A stretch of DNA of 64,000 bases, from NCBI GenBank assembly GCA_017399005.1, contig JAFQEO010000035.1:269393-333392 (forward strand), written 5' to 3'. Shown one piece after another: positions 35,649 to 44,278 of this stretch. Origin of the DNA: Peptococcaceae bacterium (GTDB taxonomy: Bacteria; Bacillota; Peptococcia; Peptococcales; Peptococcaceae). The position numbers and the translations under genes were made by a program. Below the pieces are notes generated by a model. It was not told where the DNA came from. It made no database searches and was given only the letters and a program-made list of their open reading frames with translations. How positions within the stretch are numbered: the first letter of the stretch is position 1; the number at the start of each line of letters is the position of its first letter.

Positions 35649-36374
35649 TTATATTTCCTCAATCACAAGCTGATTATCAATGATTCTGGCCATTTCCGGC
35701 ACACGCCGTTCCGGCATTTCACCATCCGGAGCCCGTGCAATCATATCAGCAATACGCAACTGCAGCGAATTCAGACTGGTCGCATATACAATAGCCTGTT
35801 TATTACCCTGGCATCCTGCATGTGCAACACCACGCAGTGTTCCCAGCACCAGAATATGACCGGTAGCCACCAGTTCAGCCCCGGCGTTGACATCGCCAAA
35901 CACAATCAGGGTGCCGTTATAGGCAATTTTCTGGCCGGAACGCACATTTTTCCGCACAGCCAGAGCACCGTCCGCCAGATAATGCGCCACATCCGTCAGT
36001 TCTGCCGGAACCTCCTGCTGCGAAATTTTATGCTGTAATACATTTTTCGCTGGAGCTGGTTTTTCCGAAATCTGCGGCGCAATTGATGTCGATTTTTCCA
36101 CCGGGCTGGTTTCGGTATCCACACACTCTTCCGGTACAAATGCGCGTACTTCATGGCCAAGCGACTGCAGCAGCACTTTCAATGCCAGACGCTGACCGGC
36201 ATCCAGACAGATATCACCTGAATGAACGGTTAATGTGGTACGCTCTCCCAGAAAACTTCTAGACTGCCACAATTTCTGCACAATCATCTGACACAGCGAC
36301 TCAAATTCTACACTACAGTCCAGCATCAGAACAATCCCGTCTTTATTTCCTTTAAAACTTACTGCTTCTCCCAT
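35649..36374 (-). CDS. minC: Septum formation inhibitor MinC
   Basis: The 241-residue protein has an N-terminal FtsZ-inhibiting domain (about 1-85), a Pro/Glu/Ser linker (about 88-115) and a C-terminal beta-helix with VRSGQKIAYNGTLIVFGDVNAGAELVA and HILVLGTLRGVAHAG, the conserved MinD-binding part. It lies upstream of minD in the same operon. Confidence 0.95.
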   Translation of the reverse strand: MGEAVSFKGNKDGIVLMLDCSVEFESLCQMIVQKLWQSRSFLGERTTLTVHSGDICLDAGQRLALKVLLQSLGHEVRAFVPEECVDTETSPVEKSTSIAPQISEKPAPAKNVLQHKISQQEVPAELTDVAHYLADGALAVRKNVRSGQKIAYNGTLIVFGDVNAGAELVATGHILVLGTLRGVAHAGCQGNKQAIVYATSLNSLQLRIADMIARAPDGEMPERRVPEMARIIDNQLVIEEI

Positions 36375-36459
36375 ACAACTCTCTCCAGACTCTTGTCTTT
36401 TGATTTTTCTGTATCTCTACATAATTTTTATTATACACAAATTCGTTTTCATCTGCAAT

Positions 36460-38469
36460 TTACGGCTGGTTCAGACCAAAATATTCCTCCAGAACCGCTT
36501 TTGCCACACGCCCGGCCGAACCGGAACCGCTATAACCATATTCCATAACACAGGCAAAGGCAATTTCCGGATCATCTGCCGGCGCAAAACAGATAAACAG
36601 ACCATCGTAATATTCTTTATTACCAACCCGGTAGCCTTTACCACCCGGCTGAGCAGTACCGGTTTTCGCCGCAACCTGAATATCTGCCGGAAAATTAGCA
36701 AACAGACCGTACGCCCCACCGCCTGTATCGGTAACTTTGCACATAGCCGCACGAACCTTGTTCAGCGTATCCTCGCTGATATCAGCAGTCTGACGCACTA
36801 CAGGCTCAGCCGTTTCAATGACTTCACCAGCGTTATTTCGGATTTCCTTGACTACATACGGCTGGTACACCGTACCGCCATTAGCGATAGCCGATACATA
36901 AACAGCCAGTTGCAGCGGTGTATAGTTCTGACGCCCCTGTCCGATTGCCACGTTAAAGGTATCAGCTGCATGCCATTCCGAGTTCCATTTATGGTTAATC
37001 AGTTTTTCACTCTTTGCAACAGCAATCTGGCTGTTATATTTTCGTTCTGTTTTCTTCTTTTCTTCCTCAGTGGATGCAGCCGCCAGTGCAGCAGCCTTTT
37101 CCTCTTCCAGAGCGGCAATCTTTCTATCCCATAACACATCCGATGTTTCTGCCGCCATATCCTGATACATCTGCCGTTTTTCCACAGTCGGCAGCCCCTG
37201 TGTAGCCCGCTCGCCGGTGCTTTCATAGGCCAGGTCGATGCCTGTAGGCCCTTCCAGTCCCAGCATCTCACCGTATTTGGCAATATTGTCAATTCCGGCT
37301 CTGCGACCCATCTCCTGGAAATATACGTTATCCGATTTCGCCATCCCGTTATAAAGGTTATAATAGCCAACCGGCGCTGTTGTTTTAATAAACGGTGCAA
37401 TCCAGTAACGCCCAGGGTTGTATATCATTTCGGTATCGGTGGTCACACCGCTTTCCAGCGCTGCAATGGCAGTCACCGGTTTAAAAGTGGAACCGGGAAT
37501 ATATCGACCCTGAATGGCTCTGTTCTGCTGGCCTACATTATCCTCTGGACGGCTGGCCATAGCCAGAACCTCACCAGTTTTTACATTTAACAGAACACCG
37601 GCACCGGCACCAGCCTTATCAGAACGACTCTGACTCTGCAGACTGGCAATGGTGCTGTCCAGCGCACTTTCCAGAGCCCTCTGCAAATCAGCATCAATGG
37701 TGAGTACCAGACTGTTTCCCGCTTCCGGTTCTATAATTTTTACATCAGACACAGGACGTCCGCCGGCATTTACCTCAACCTGCCGATAACCATCTGTCCC
37801 GCGTAGAATCTCATCATAATAATTCTCCAGGCCAACTTTTCCAATATAGTCGCCCATTTTGTAAATGCTTTCTTCACCAGCTTCTTCTGCCTTTAAAGTG
37901 GCTGTTTCCAGTTCCGACTGACTGATTTCACCGATGTAACCCAGCACATGACTGGCTAGTGTCCCATGCAGATAAGTTCGTTCCGGAACAGCCTCCACAC
38001 TCACACCAGGAAGCGTATCTCTGCTTGCCTCAATACGACTCACAGTGGCAATATCCAGATTTTTTTTCAGAACAACCGGCTTATACAGATAACCGCTGTT
38101 GGCATCGCAGATCTCCTTCACCTTCTCCACAGTCAGTTCCGGATCCTGTACCAGCGCCACCAGACGGCTGATTAGTTCTTCATTATACTCGCCGTTTTCC
38201 CTCATAGAAAGATATTCTACTGTCAGCTGATAACTCGGCCGGTCCGTTACCAGAACCGTGCCGTCACTGGTCATAATATCGCCGCGGGTCGCCGTAATCG
38301 TCATCAGTCTGTTTCGCTGCGCATCCGCACGGGAGGCATATACTTCCGTATCAACCAGCTGCAGCCAGGCCAGACGGGTAATCAAAATCCCGATGACAAC
38401 AAACATCAGCACTGTATAGATACGGGTTAGTTCTTCCAGATTCTTTTTTTCTTTTGTTTGCAATGTCAT
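36460..38469 (-). CDS. mrdA: Penicillin-binding protein 2 (elongation transpeptidase) with coiled-coil insert
   Basis: The 669-residue class B PBP has a membrane anchor (VLMFVVIGILITRLAWL, 20-36), a pedestal domain and a transpeptidase domain with S327-T-F-K, SDN (379-381) and KTGTAQPGG near 614. It crosslinks peptidoglycan with RodA during elongation. Between GIDLAYE and the WHAADTFNVAIGQG block lies an insert of about 60 charged residues (435-495: WDRKIAALEEEKAAAL, TEEEKKKTERKY) predicted to form an alpha-helical hairpin, where typical PBP2 proteins have a short loop. Confidence 0.95.
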   Translation of the reverse strand: MTLQTKEKKNLEELTRIYTVLMFVVIGILITRLAWLQLVDTEVYASRADAQRNRLMTITATRGDIMTSDGTVLVTDRPSYQLTVEYLSMRENGEYNEELISRLVALVQDPELTVEKVKEICDANSGYLYKPVVLKKNLDIATVSRIEASRDTLPGVSVEAVPERTYLHGTLASHVLGYIGEISQSELETATLKAEEAGEESIYKMGDYIGKVGLENYYDEILRGTDGYRQVEVNAGGRPVSDVKIIEPEAGNSLVLTIDADLQRALESALDSTIASLQSQSRSDKAGAGAGVLLNVKTGEVLAMASRPEDNVGQQNRAIQGRYIPGSTFKPVTAIAALESGVTTDTEMIYNPGRYWIAPFIKTTAPVGYYNLYNGMAKSDNVYFQEMGRRAGIDNIAKYGEMLGLEGPTGIDLAYESTGERATQGLPTVEKRQMYQDMAAETSDVLWDRKIAALEEEKAAALAAASTEEEKKKTERKYNSQIAVAKSEKLINHKWNSEWHAADTFNVAIGQGRQNYTPLQLAVYVSAIANGGTVYQPYVVKEIRNNAGEVIETAEPVVRQTADISEDTLNKVRAAMCKVTDTGGGAYGLFANFPADIQVAAKTGTAQPGGKGYRVGNKEYYDGLFICFAPADDPEIAFACVMEYGYSGSGSAGRVAKAVLEEYFGLNQP

Positions 38470-38511
38470 CGCTCCTTTCTAACCAGTAATCCGTCTGCCT
38501 TTCCGACAGAA

Positions 38512-38994
38512 TCAGTCATTGCTGACCATAAAAAAATGATAAAACACCGCATAAAACACAGGAGAGAAGCACATGTTGTAAATAGCATCAGGAATACTGC
38601 TGAACAGCATAGTACTCAGCCCTACATTGCCGCCAATCAGAACACTGAACATAAAATACAGCACGGCATTTCCGAATGTAGCTGCCAGAACAGCTGCCAT
38701 GGGCACCGTAAAATTATTTTTATGCAGATTACGTTCCGAATAGCCAGCAGCATAACCAATTAAACCTTTACATATCGCATTAATGCCGATAAAACGACCT
38801 GTCATCAGATCTTCCAGCAACCCCAGAGCTGTCCCTAACAGCCCGCCTTGCACCGAGCCGCGAAAAATGGCAAAATAGACCACCATAATCAGTACAAAAT
38901 CCGGCTTTCCGCCTGCTACTGACAGACCGTTAAATACAGTATCACGCAGCACGATTCCCAGAAATGCCACAAGAAACAGGACAACCACTCGCAT
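38512..38994 (-). CDS. mreD: Rod shape-determining protein MreD
   Basis: The 160-residue membrane protein has five or six helices and the MreD-type core PDFVLIMVVYFAIFRGSVQGGLLGTALGLLEDL. It is a membrane partner of MreC in the elongasome. Its ATG overlaps the mreC stop (TGATG). Confidence 0.92.
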   Translation of the reverse strand: MRVVVLFLVAFLGIVLRDTVFNGLSVAGGKPDFVLIMVVYFAIFRGSVQGGLLGTALGLLEDLMTGRFIGINAICKGLIGYAAGYSERNLHKNNFTVPMAAVLAATFGNAVLYFMFSVLIGGNVGLSTMLFSSIPDAIYNMCFSPVFYAVFYHFFMVSND

Positions 38995-39836
38995 CAGGCA
39001 GTCCCTCCTCCGCTGTTCATCAGCACAAATACTTCCTCCAGCCGGTTAAAGCTCACATACGGTTTTACCGTTGCTGTTTTTGTCAAACCGTTGCCGCTAT
39101 ACTCAATCGAGATAATCTCACCAATTTGAATACCGCCCGGGAAAACACCATCCAGCCCGGATGTAACCAGCGAATCTCCTACATAGACATCTGCATCGTG
39201 CGGCAAATGAATCATTTTCAGATTAGATGAGCCACTGCCATCCCCTTCTACAACACCAACCACTTCGCGGGTACTCCAAACACGGGCCCCGATTGCACTT
39301 TCACGGTCCGGAAGCAACATCACTTCACTGGAATCCGGCATAACAGCTGTGATACGGCCAATCAGCCCTGAGTGATTCATCACAGTCATGCCAGTTCGCA
39401 CACCGTCATTACTGCCCTTATCGAGAGTAATGGTATGCTGAAGATTCGTATTATTTTCTGCAATGATCCCGGCAAGCTGAAGGTTATACTGCCCCCGGGT
39501 TTCTTCTTTATAGTTAAGCAGTTCCCGCAGCCGAACATTCTCCATACTGATTTCGTCCATCTGTACAAGTTCACTGTTCAACTGGCTGAGCTGCTGTTTT
39601 AATGCTTCATTTTCCTGCTGCAGCGCTTCTTTTTCTGTAAAGTAGGCAAAAAATCCATTTACGCTTTCATTGATAGCGCGAAAGCCATACTGAAACGGAC
39701 TGGATGCAATACGCAGCCCTTTTTCAACGATAGTCAGGTTTTCCCGTGGCTGAACAGTATTCATCGCCAGCGACAAGAAAACAACAATCAGCGCTACTAC
39801 TGCAAGCAGATTTCGAATCCACGTTTTTTTGAACAT
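38994..39836 (-). CDS. mreC: Rod shape-determining protein MreC
   Basis: The 280-residue protein has one N-terminal membrane helix (residues 8-24), a coiled coil (about 68-110) and two beta domains with DKGSNDGVRTGMTVMNHSGLIGRI and VVGVVEGDGSG. It links MreB to the periplasmic synthesis machinery. AGGAG precedes the start; mreB lies 12 bases upstream. Confidence 0.95.
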   Translation of the reverse strand: MFKKTWIRNLLAVVALIVVFLSLAMNTVQPRENLTIVEKGLRIASSPFQYGFRAINESVNGFFAYFTEKEALQQENEALKQQLSQLNSELVQMDEISMENVRLRELLNYKEETRGQYNLQLAGIIAENNTNLQHTITLDKGSNDGVRTGMTVMNHSGLIGRITAVMPDSSEVMLLPDRESAIGARVWSTREVVGVVEGDGSGSSNLKMIHLPHDADVYVGDSLVTSGLDGVFPGGIQIGEIISIEYSGNGLTKTATVKPYVSFNRLEEVFVLMNSGGGTA

Positions 39837-39848
39837 CGCAGCCAGCTC

Positions 39849-40874
39849 CTATGCACGGCTCAGTTTATGGCCATTTTCTACCTTACGAAGTAAATCAATA
39901 TTTTCCAGCGCTTTCCCGGCACCTAAAACAATACTGGTCATCGGATCTTCCGCATAGATAACCGGCATACCGGTTTCTTCAGAAATCAGCTGATCCATGC
40001 CGCGAATCAGAGAACCGCCACCTGCCAGCACAATGCCGCGCTGAATGATATCACCAGCCAGTTCAGGCGGAGTTTTTTCCAGACAGGACTTAATAGCATC
40101 CAGAATGCTCTGGATAATATCGCTGAATGCCAGATGAATCTCATGGTCAGAAATTTCTACCTGACGAGGCAAACCGCTCACCAGATCACGACCATTTACC
40201 ATATAAGTCAGATGTTCACTTTCCGGCAGAATATGCACGGTACCGATTGCCATTTTGATTTCCTCTGCTGTACGTTCGCCAATCAGCAGATTATAATTCT
40301 TTCTCACAAAATTTACGATTGCGTCATCCATTTTGTCACCGCCGATGCGGATAGACTGGCTGGTAACCACACCACCCAGAGAAATAACGGCTACATCTGT
40401 TGTACCTCCGCCGATATCCACAATCATACTGCCGGTTGGATCAGATACTGGAAGCCCTGCACCGATAGCAGCCGCCATTGGTTCTTCCATCACATGCACT
40501 TCTTTTGCACCAGCCTGTGTAGCTGCATCGCGTACTGCACGTTCCTCAACAGAAGTAGTTCCAGCCGGTACACAAATAATCACACGTGGTTTTGAGAAAA
40601 AACCGGTTGGACCAACTGCCTTGTCAAAGAAATATTTCAGCATAGTAGCACAAACATCAAAATCTGCAATAAAACCATCCTGCAGAGGTTTTACAGCTAC
40701 GATGTTTCCAGGTGTACGGCCAATCATTTTTTTTGCTTCATCTCCTACCGCTAACACCTTGCCAGTATCCTTTTTAATGGCAACCACCGACGGTTCCCGA
40801 ATAACAATGCCTTTACCCTGAACATATACCAGACTGTTGGCTGTCCCTAAATCGATTGCAATTTCTTTTGACAT
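39849..40874 (-). CDS. mreB: Actin-like rod shape protein MreB
   Basis: The 341-residue protein has the actin-family signatures: [13 protein letters not shown] (phosphate 1), [27 protein letters not shown] (phosphate 2) and the adenosine motif [13 protein letters not shown]. It forms filaments that guide lateral wall growth. It lies 26 bases after radC. Confidence 0.98.
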   Translation of the reverse strand: MSKEIAIDLGTANSLVYVQGKGIVIREPSVVAIKKDTGKVLAVGDEAKKMIGRTPGNIVAVKPLQDGFIADFDVCATMLKYFFDKAVGPTGFFSKPRVIICVPAGTTSVEERAVRDAATQAGAKEVHVMEEPMAAAIGAGLPVSDPTGSMIVDIGGGTTDVAVISLGGVVTSQSIRIGGDKMDDAIVNFVRKNYNLLIGERTAEEIKMAIGTVHILPESEHLTYMVNGRDLVSGLPRQVEISDHEIHLAFSDIIQSILDAIKSCLEKTPPELAGDIIQRGIVLAGGGSLIRGMDQLISEETGMPVIYAEDPMTSIVLGAGKALENIDLLRKVENGHKLSRA

Positions 40875-40900
40875 AATGTCTGCTCCTTTCGGCAGTCTCG

Positions 40901-41590
40901 TCAGAATATCTGATTCTCACGAAAACTGTAATACGTATCTTCTCCAATAATGATATGATCTATCACATCAATTCCTATCATCTGCCCGGCCTCTTTCAGC
41001 CGCTGTGTCACAAGCAGATCCTGTTCGCTCGGCTCACAGATTCCGCTCGGATGATTATGAGCCAGAATGACTGTAGAAGCACTGCGCCGGATTGCCGACT
41101 TGAACACTTCTCTTGGATGCACCATAGAACCATTCAGCGTACCGACCGATACAGTTTCAATTCCCAGCAGTGCTTTTTTCTGATTCAGCAGCATCACCTG
41201 AAAATTTTCACGATCCAGTCCGCGCATTTTTTTAATCAGCAGCTCCGCTGCATCGGCAGAGTTATTAATTACCTGTCGGTAATCCATACTTCCTGCCCAT
41301 ACCCGTTTTCCGAGTTCTACAGCTGCGGCAATCGATGCTGCCTTTGCCGAACCAATGCCTTTCTGCTGCATCAGCTCGTCCATAGTCAGATCACGCAGAC
41401 CTGCCACGCCCTGATGCTGAATCAGAATCTGATCCGCCAGTTCCAGCACACTGTATTCCCGGCTTCCGGTTGACAGTAAAATGGCCAGCAGTTCCCGATC
41501 AGAAAGCTGAGCCGCCCCCAGCATTTCCATCCGTTCCCGCGGACGTTCCTGCTGCGGATATTCTTTCATTTTGCAAATTGCTGTATGCAT
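40901..41590 (-). CDS. radC: RadC-family JAMM-domain protein
   Basis: The 229-residue protein has an N-terminal helix-hairpin-helix-like region ([46 protein letters not shown]) and a C-terminal JAMM metalloprotease fold with [14 protein letters not shown] (H-x-H-x(10)-D). The old link to DNA repair is not established. It starts inside the maf gene (92-base overlap); the next internal Met has no ribosome-binding site, so I keep the long form. Confidence 0.94.
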   Translation of the reverse strand: MHTAICKMKEYPQQERPRERMEMLGAAQLSDRELLAILLSTGSREYSVLELADQILIQHQGVAGLRDLTMDELMQQKGIGSAKAASIAAAVELGKRVWAGSMDYRQVINNSADAAELLIKKMRGLDRENFQVMLLNQKKALLGIETVSVGTLNGSMVHPREVFKSAIRRSASTVILAHNHPSGICEPSEQDLLVTQRLKEAGQMIGIDVIDHIIIGEDTYYSFRENQIF

Positions 41591-42161
41591 ACAAATTCAT
41601 CCCCCAGTTTCGCAGCCCTGCTGCTACACGCTGAAGAGGCAATCCAACAACATTAAAATAACATCCTTCTATTTTTTCCACCAGAAGAGCGCCGTATCCC
41701 TGAATACCATAACTTCCAGCTTTGTCCATAGATTCACCGGTCGCTATGTAAGCTGCAATATCCTCCTCTGACAGATTACGGAATTTCACACCGGTTTTCT
41801 CCACCGATACCCATGGTTCCCGTTCCCCGGATGCATCCACCAGAGCCACTGCTGTCATGACCTGATGCCATCGGCCTGACAGACTTCGCAGCATTTCTGC
41901 CGCTTCCTCTTCCGTAGCCGGTTTGCCCAGCAAGCGCTGGTCACTGACTACAACCGTATCGGAACCCAGCACCAGACCATCTGTATGATTACCCGCCACT
42001 GCAGTTGCCTTCTGCAGTGCCAGCCGCTGCACCATTTCTTCCGGCGACAGCGAATCATCGATAATCTCCTGTGCATTGCTTACTTCCACTTCAAAATCTG
42101 CACCAATCTGACGAAGCAGTTCTCTGCGCCGCGGTGATGCAGAAGCTAAAATCAATGTCAT
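41499..42161 (-). CDS. maf: Maf-family nucleoside triphosphate pyrophosphatase
   Basis: The 220-residue protein opens with LILASASPRRRELLRQIG (the S/T-x-R-R hallmark) and has GSDTVV, KPATEEEAAEMLRSLSGRWHQVMTAV, DKAGSYGIQGYGALLVEKIEGCYFNVVGLPL. Maf proteins hydrolyse m7GTP, UTP or dTTP-type nucleotides as a housecleaning step. The C-terminal 35 residues extend past the usual end, through the overlap with radC. The start is either ATG 42161 or ATG 42173. It heads the long shape operon. Confidence 0.94.
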   Translation of the reverse strand: MTLILASASPRRRELLRQIGADFEVEVSNAQEIIDDSLSPEEMVQRLALQKATAVAGNHTDGLVLGSDTVVVSDQRLLGKPATEEEAAEMLRSLSGRWHQVMTAVALVDASGEREPWVSVEKTGVKFRNLSEEDIAAYIATGESMDKAGSYGIQGYGALLVEKIEGCYFNVVGLPLQRVAAGLRNWGMNLYAYSNLQNERISAAGTSAGTDGNAGGGSAF

Positions 42162-42208
42162 AACATGGGTCATTCCCTTCTTTTGAGCCTACTATCCCAT
42201 ACTAGATT

Positions 42209-42237
42209 ATAATAACATTACAAATGAGTGGAAACAA
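42209..42237 (-). promoter_or_regulatory. Likely promoter of the maf-radC-mre-min-rodA operon
   Basis: TTGTTT (42237-42232), 17 bases and TATTAT (42214-42209) on the minus strand; an overlapping TATAAT is present at 42211-42206. A second candidate (TTTACA, 18 bases, TATAAT) lies near 42326-42355. Confidence 0.55.
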
Positions 42238-42384
42238 GCGCTATTCTGCATTCCAGCACGAAAAAATTTAAAATTCCGCATCGAAAACAACTGTAAAATA
42301 ATCCGTTTTCCAATTACCCTTTTATTATAGCATAAATTTACAGTTCCTGTAAATAATCATTCAGCAAAATATTCTACAGATAAC

Positions 42385-42462
42385 AAAAAAAGCCCCCGGC
42401 GCTACCAACGCCTGAGGGGCTTTCACGTACTGACAGGAAAAACCTATTCAATACTTAGACCG
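42385..42462 (-). ncRNA. Candidate small RNA between rex and maf
   Basis: A TATAAT box (42474-42469) would start a transcript near 42462. It ends 75-80 bases later at a very strong terminator: AAAGCCCC / GGGGCTTT with an inner GGCG/CGCC helix, followed by seven T residues (42391-42385 on the minus strand). No start codon with a ribosome-binding site lies inside. It is either a stand-alone small RNA or the end of a rex read-through transcript; the nearby -35 (TGGAAT) is only moderate. Confidence 0.5.
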
Positions 42463-42505
42463 GTTTGTATTATAACACAAATCATTGCCAGATTCCATCG
42501 ATTTA

Positions 42506-42562
42506 CACCTGTTTTCACAAAAAAACAGGTGAATCATTTTTATGCAATCTATTAGTTTCACC
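42506..42562 (-). repeat. Two overlapping, mutually exclusive hairpins
   Basis: Perfect 10-bp arms (CACCTGTTTT / AAAACAGGTG) lie at 42506-42515 and 42522-42531. A second stem, GGTGAA / TTCACC at 42557-42562 and 42528-42533, shares part of the same segment and is followed on the minus strand by a T-rich run. The two cannot form together, which is how terminator/antiterminator switches are built. Confidence 0.45.
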
Positions 42563-42621
42563 CGTCTATATTTCTATAAATATATGGATATATGTTTTTT
42601 TACAGAGCCTGAATATATGAC

Positions 42622-42646
42622 AAAAACGGCTCAATAGAGCCGTTTT
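42622..42646 (-). terminator. Terminator of rex
   Basis: Perfect 10-bp arms AAAACGGCTC / GAGCCGTTTT with a four-base loop lie seven bases after the rex stop; T residues follow on the minus strand. Confidence 0.88.
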
Positions 42647-42653
42647 CATTGTT

Positions 42654-43289
42654 TTACTTCTTCTCGATGTTGTAGCTCAGCACTTCCAGACTTACGGTTA
42701 AATCTACATTTCTAACCTCAATTTCCTCTGGAATGGTTAATACAACCGGCGCAAAGTTCAGAATACCTTTGATACTGCTTGTTTCCACCAGAATATCAGC
42801 AATATCCTGTGCATATTCGGATGGAACAGTGATAATCCCGATAGAAATATCGTTTTTATCCACAAACTCCGACATCTGACTGACTGCATAAATCGGCAGA
42901 CCGTTCAGTTTCAGCCCGACTTTGTTCATGTCATTGTCGAATACGGCAACGATATTGAACCCGCGTTCCTGAAATCCGCGATACTGACTCAGTGCCGAAC
43001 CTAAGTTACCTGCACCAATCAGAATCACATTCCAGCGTTTTTTCAAACCGAGAATACCCATGATTTCCTGATTCAGCTGTTTCACATTGTAGCCCACACC
43101 ACGTGTTCCGAACTCGCCGAAATATGCCAGGTCTTTTCGTACCTGAGCCGGTGTGCCGCCTACCCCTTCTGCAATTTCGCCAGAAGAGATATTAACAATT
43201 TCCTGCTTTTCAACCTCTGTTAAATATCTGGAATATACGGATAATCTGCTGACTGTGGCCTCCGGGATTTTTGGCTCTTTCAAAATCAC
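42654..43289 (-). CDS. rex: Redox-sensing transcriptional repressor Rex
   Basis: The 211-residue protein has an N-terminal winged helix (IPEATVSRLSVYSRYL; GGTPAQVRKDLAYFGEFGTRGVGY) and a Rossmann domain (VILIGAGNLGSAL near residue 90). Rex senses the NADH/NAD+ ratio and represses fermentation genes. The GTG at 43289 after AAGGGG is the start: the promoter -10 lies at 43337-43332, so an ATG at 43328 would sit at the transcription start. The resulting length matches the family. Confidence 0.95.
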   Translation of the reverse strand: MILKEPKIPEATVSRLSVYSRYLTEVEKQEIVNISSGEIAEGVGGTPAQVRKDLAYFGEFGTRGVGYNVKQLNQEIMGILGLKKRWNVILIGAGNLGSALSQYRGFQERGFNIVAVFDNDMNKVGLKLNGLPIYAVSQMSEFVDKNDISIGIITVPSEYAQDIADILVETSSIKGILNFAPVVLTIPEEIEVRNVDLTVSLEVLSYNIEKK

Positions 43290-43331
43290 ACAACCCCTTT
43301 TGTCAATCTGCTTCAATTTTTTCCACATAAC

Positions 43332-43360
43332 ATTATACCGAGTAGTGATTGGATAATCAA
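43332..43360 (-). promoter_or_regulatory. Promoter of rex
   Basis: TTGATT (43360-43355), a 17-base spacer and TATAAT (43337-43332) on the minus strand. No perfect Rex operator (TTGTGAA-N-TTCACAA) is seen; the sequence upstream has two direct TGTGAA half sites only. Confidence 0.75.
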
Positions 43361-43378
43361 TAAAAATTTTTCACATAT

Positions 43379-44185
43379 TCACAAATTAATTTTATCGCTA
43401 CTCTCATCCCTCATAAATCCATGATAACTGCCAATCAGCTCCATAAAACAGCTCTGGGCAAGAAGTACCGCCCGGTCATTTTGTTTCTCATTTATCTGTT
43501 CCAGACTTTCACAATATGCCACCGTATAGGATAACAGATTTATGATTCCTCCGGCAACCGGTTCACTGGCTTCATCCAGCAGAAGTCGTTCAGCAGATTC
43601 CTGTATCGTCCGCAGTTCTCCGATAATCTGCGCTGTCATCGCCTCCCAGATTTCCGGACTGCATACATCATAACGATAATCCTGAAACATCTGCAACGAA
43701 TGTTTCAAAACCACATCATAACTGCTTAACAGTGCCGACACCTGTTCCATAATCAACTTGTCATCAGCGTAGAATTTCAGCATCGTTTCATTCAGAATCT
43801 GTTTTTGCACAAACAAATCAGGGCTGATACTTCGAATCTCCTCCGGAAGTGTATCGGCCGCCGGCTTTAATCCGAAGCATCCCAGCCATACGGCATAAGG
43901 AGGCCCGGATGATACACAGACCCGGTAGCCGGCCTGCGCCAGTGTCTGTATTTTTTCCTGCGCTTCCTCTGCATCTTCATACAGTCCCAGCTGAAAGGTG
44001 TAATACTCTACCGGCTCCAGCTGCAGCACCATCTGTTTTTCAATTTCTTCAGCAGCAGGCAGTTCCGGAGCCTGTCCGGCATTTCGGCTCAGCTCGCTAA
44101 TCAGATAATTGCCGGTAACCTGAACAAAACCAAACATCAAAACCAGAGACAGCGCTGCCGCTGCAAATTTTTGAATCCGCTCCAT
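43379..44185 (-). CDS. Membrane-anchored SPOR-like domain protein
   Basis: The 268-residue protein has one N-terminal membrane anchor (residues about 6-26) and then a SPOR-like domain (YYTFQLGLYEDAEEAQEKIQTLAQAGY...AVWLGCFG, about 60-105), the fold that binds denuded peptidoglycan. A helical domain of about 140 residues follows. It lies just after folC and may work in cell-envelope or division processes. The ATG at 44185 follows GGAGGG; a GTG two codons earlier is too close. Confidence 0.7.
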   Translation of the reverse strand: MERIQKFAAAALSLVLMFGFVQVTGNYLISELSRNAGQAPELPAAEEIEKQMVLQLEPVEYYTFQLGLYEDAEEAQEKIQTLAQAGYRVCVSSGPPYAVWLGCFGLKPAADTLPEEIRSISPDLFVQKQILNETMLKFYADDKLIMEQVSALLSSYDVVLKHSLQMFQDYRYDVCSPEIWEAMTAQIIGELRTIQESAERLLLDEASEPVAGGIINLLSYTVAYCESLEQINEKQNDRAVLLAQSCFMELIGSYHGFMRDESSDKINL

Positions 44186-44231
44186 AGCCACCCTCCGTTC
44201 AAGTCATCTGTTTTATTTCTATGCCGGCAAC

Positions 44232-44268
44232 AAAAAAAAAGACCTTCCGCCATAGCAAAAAGTCTTTT
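44232..44268 (-). terminator. Terminator after folC
   Basis: AAAAGAC / GTCTTTT arms extended through G-T pairs are followed on the minus strand by nine T residues. Confidence 0.8.
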
Positions 44269-44278
44269 GAATCATATT

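Noticed and set aside
43355..43395. Possible Rex operator upstream of rex
   Set aside because: Only direct TGTGAA half sites are present; the inverted TTGTGAA/TTCACAA arrangement is missing.
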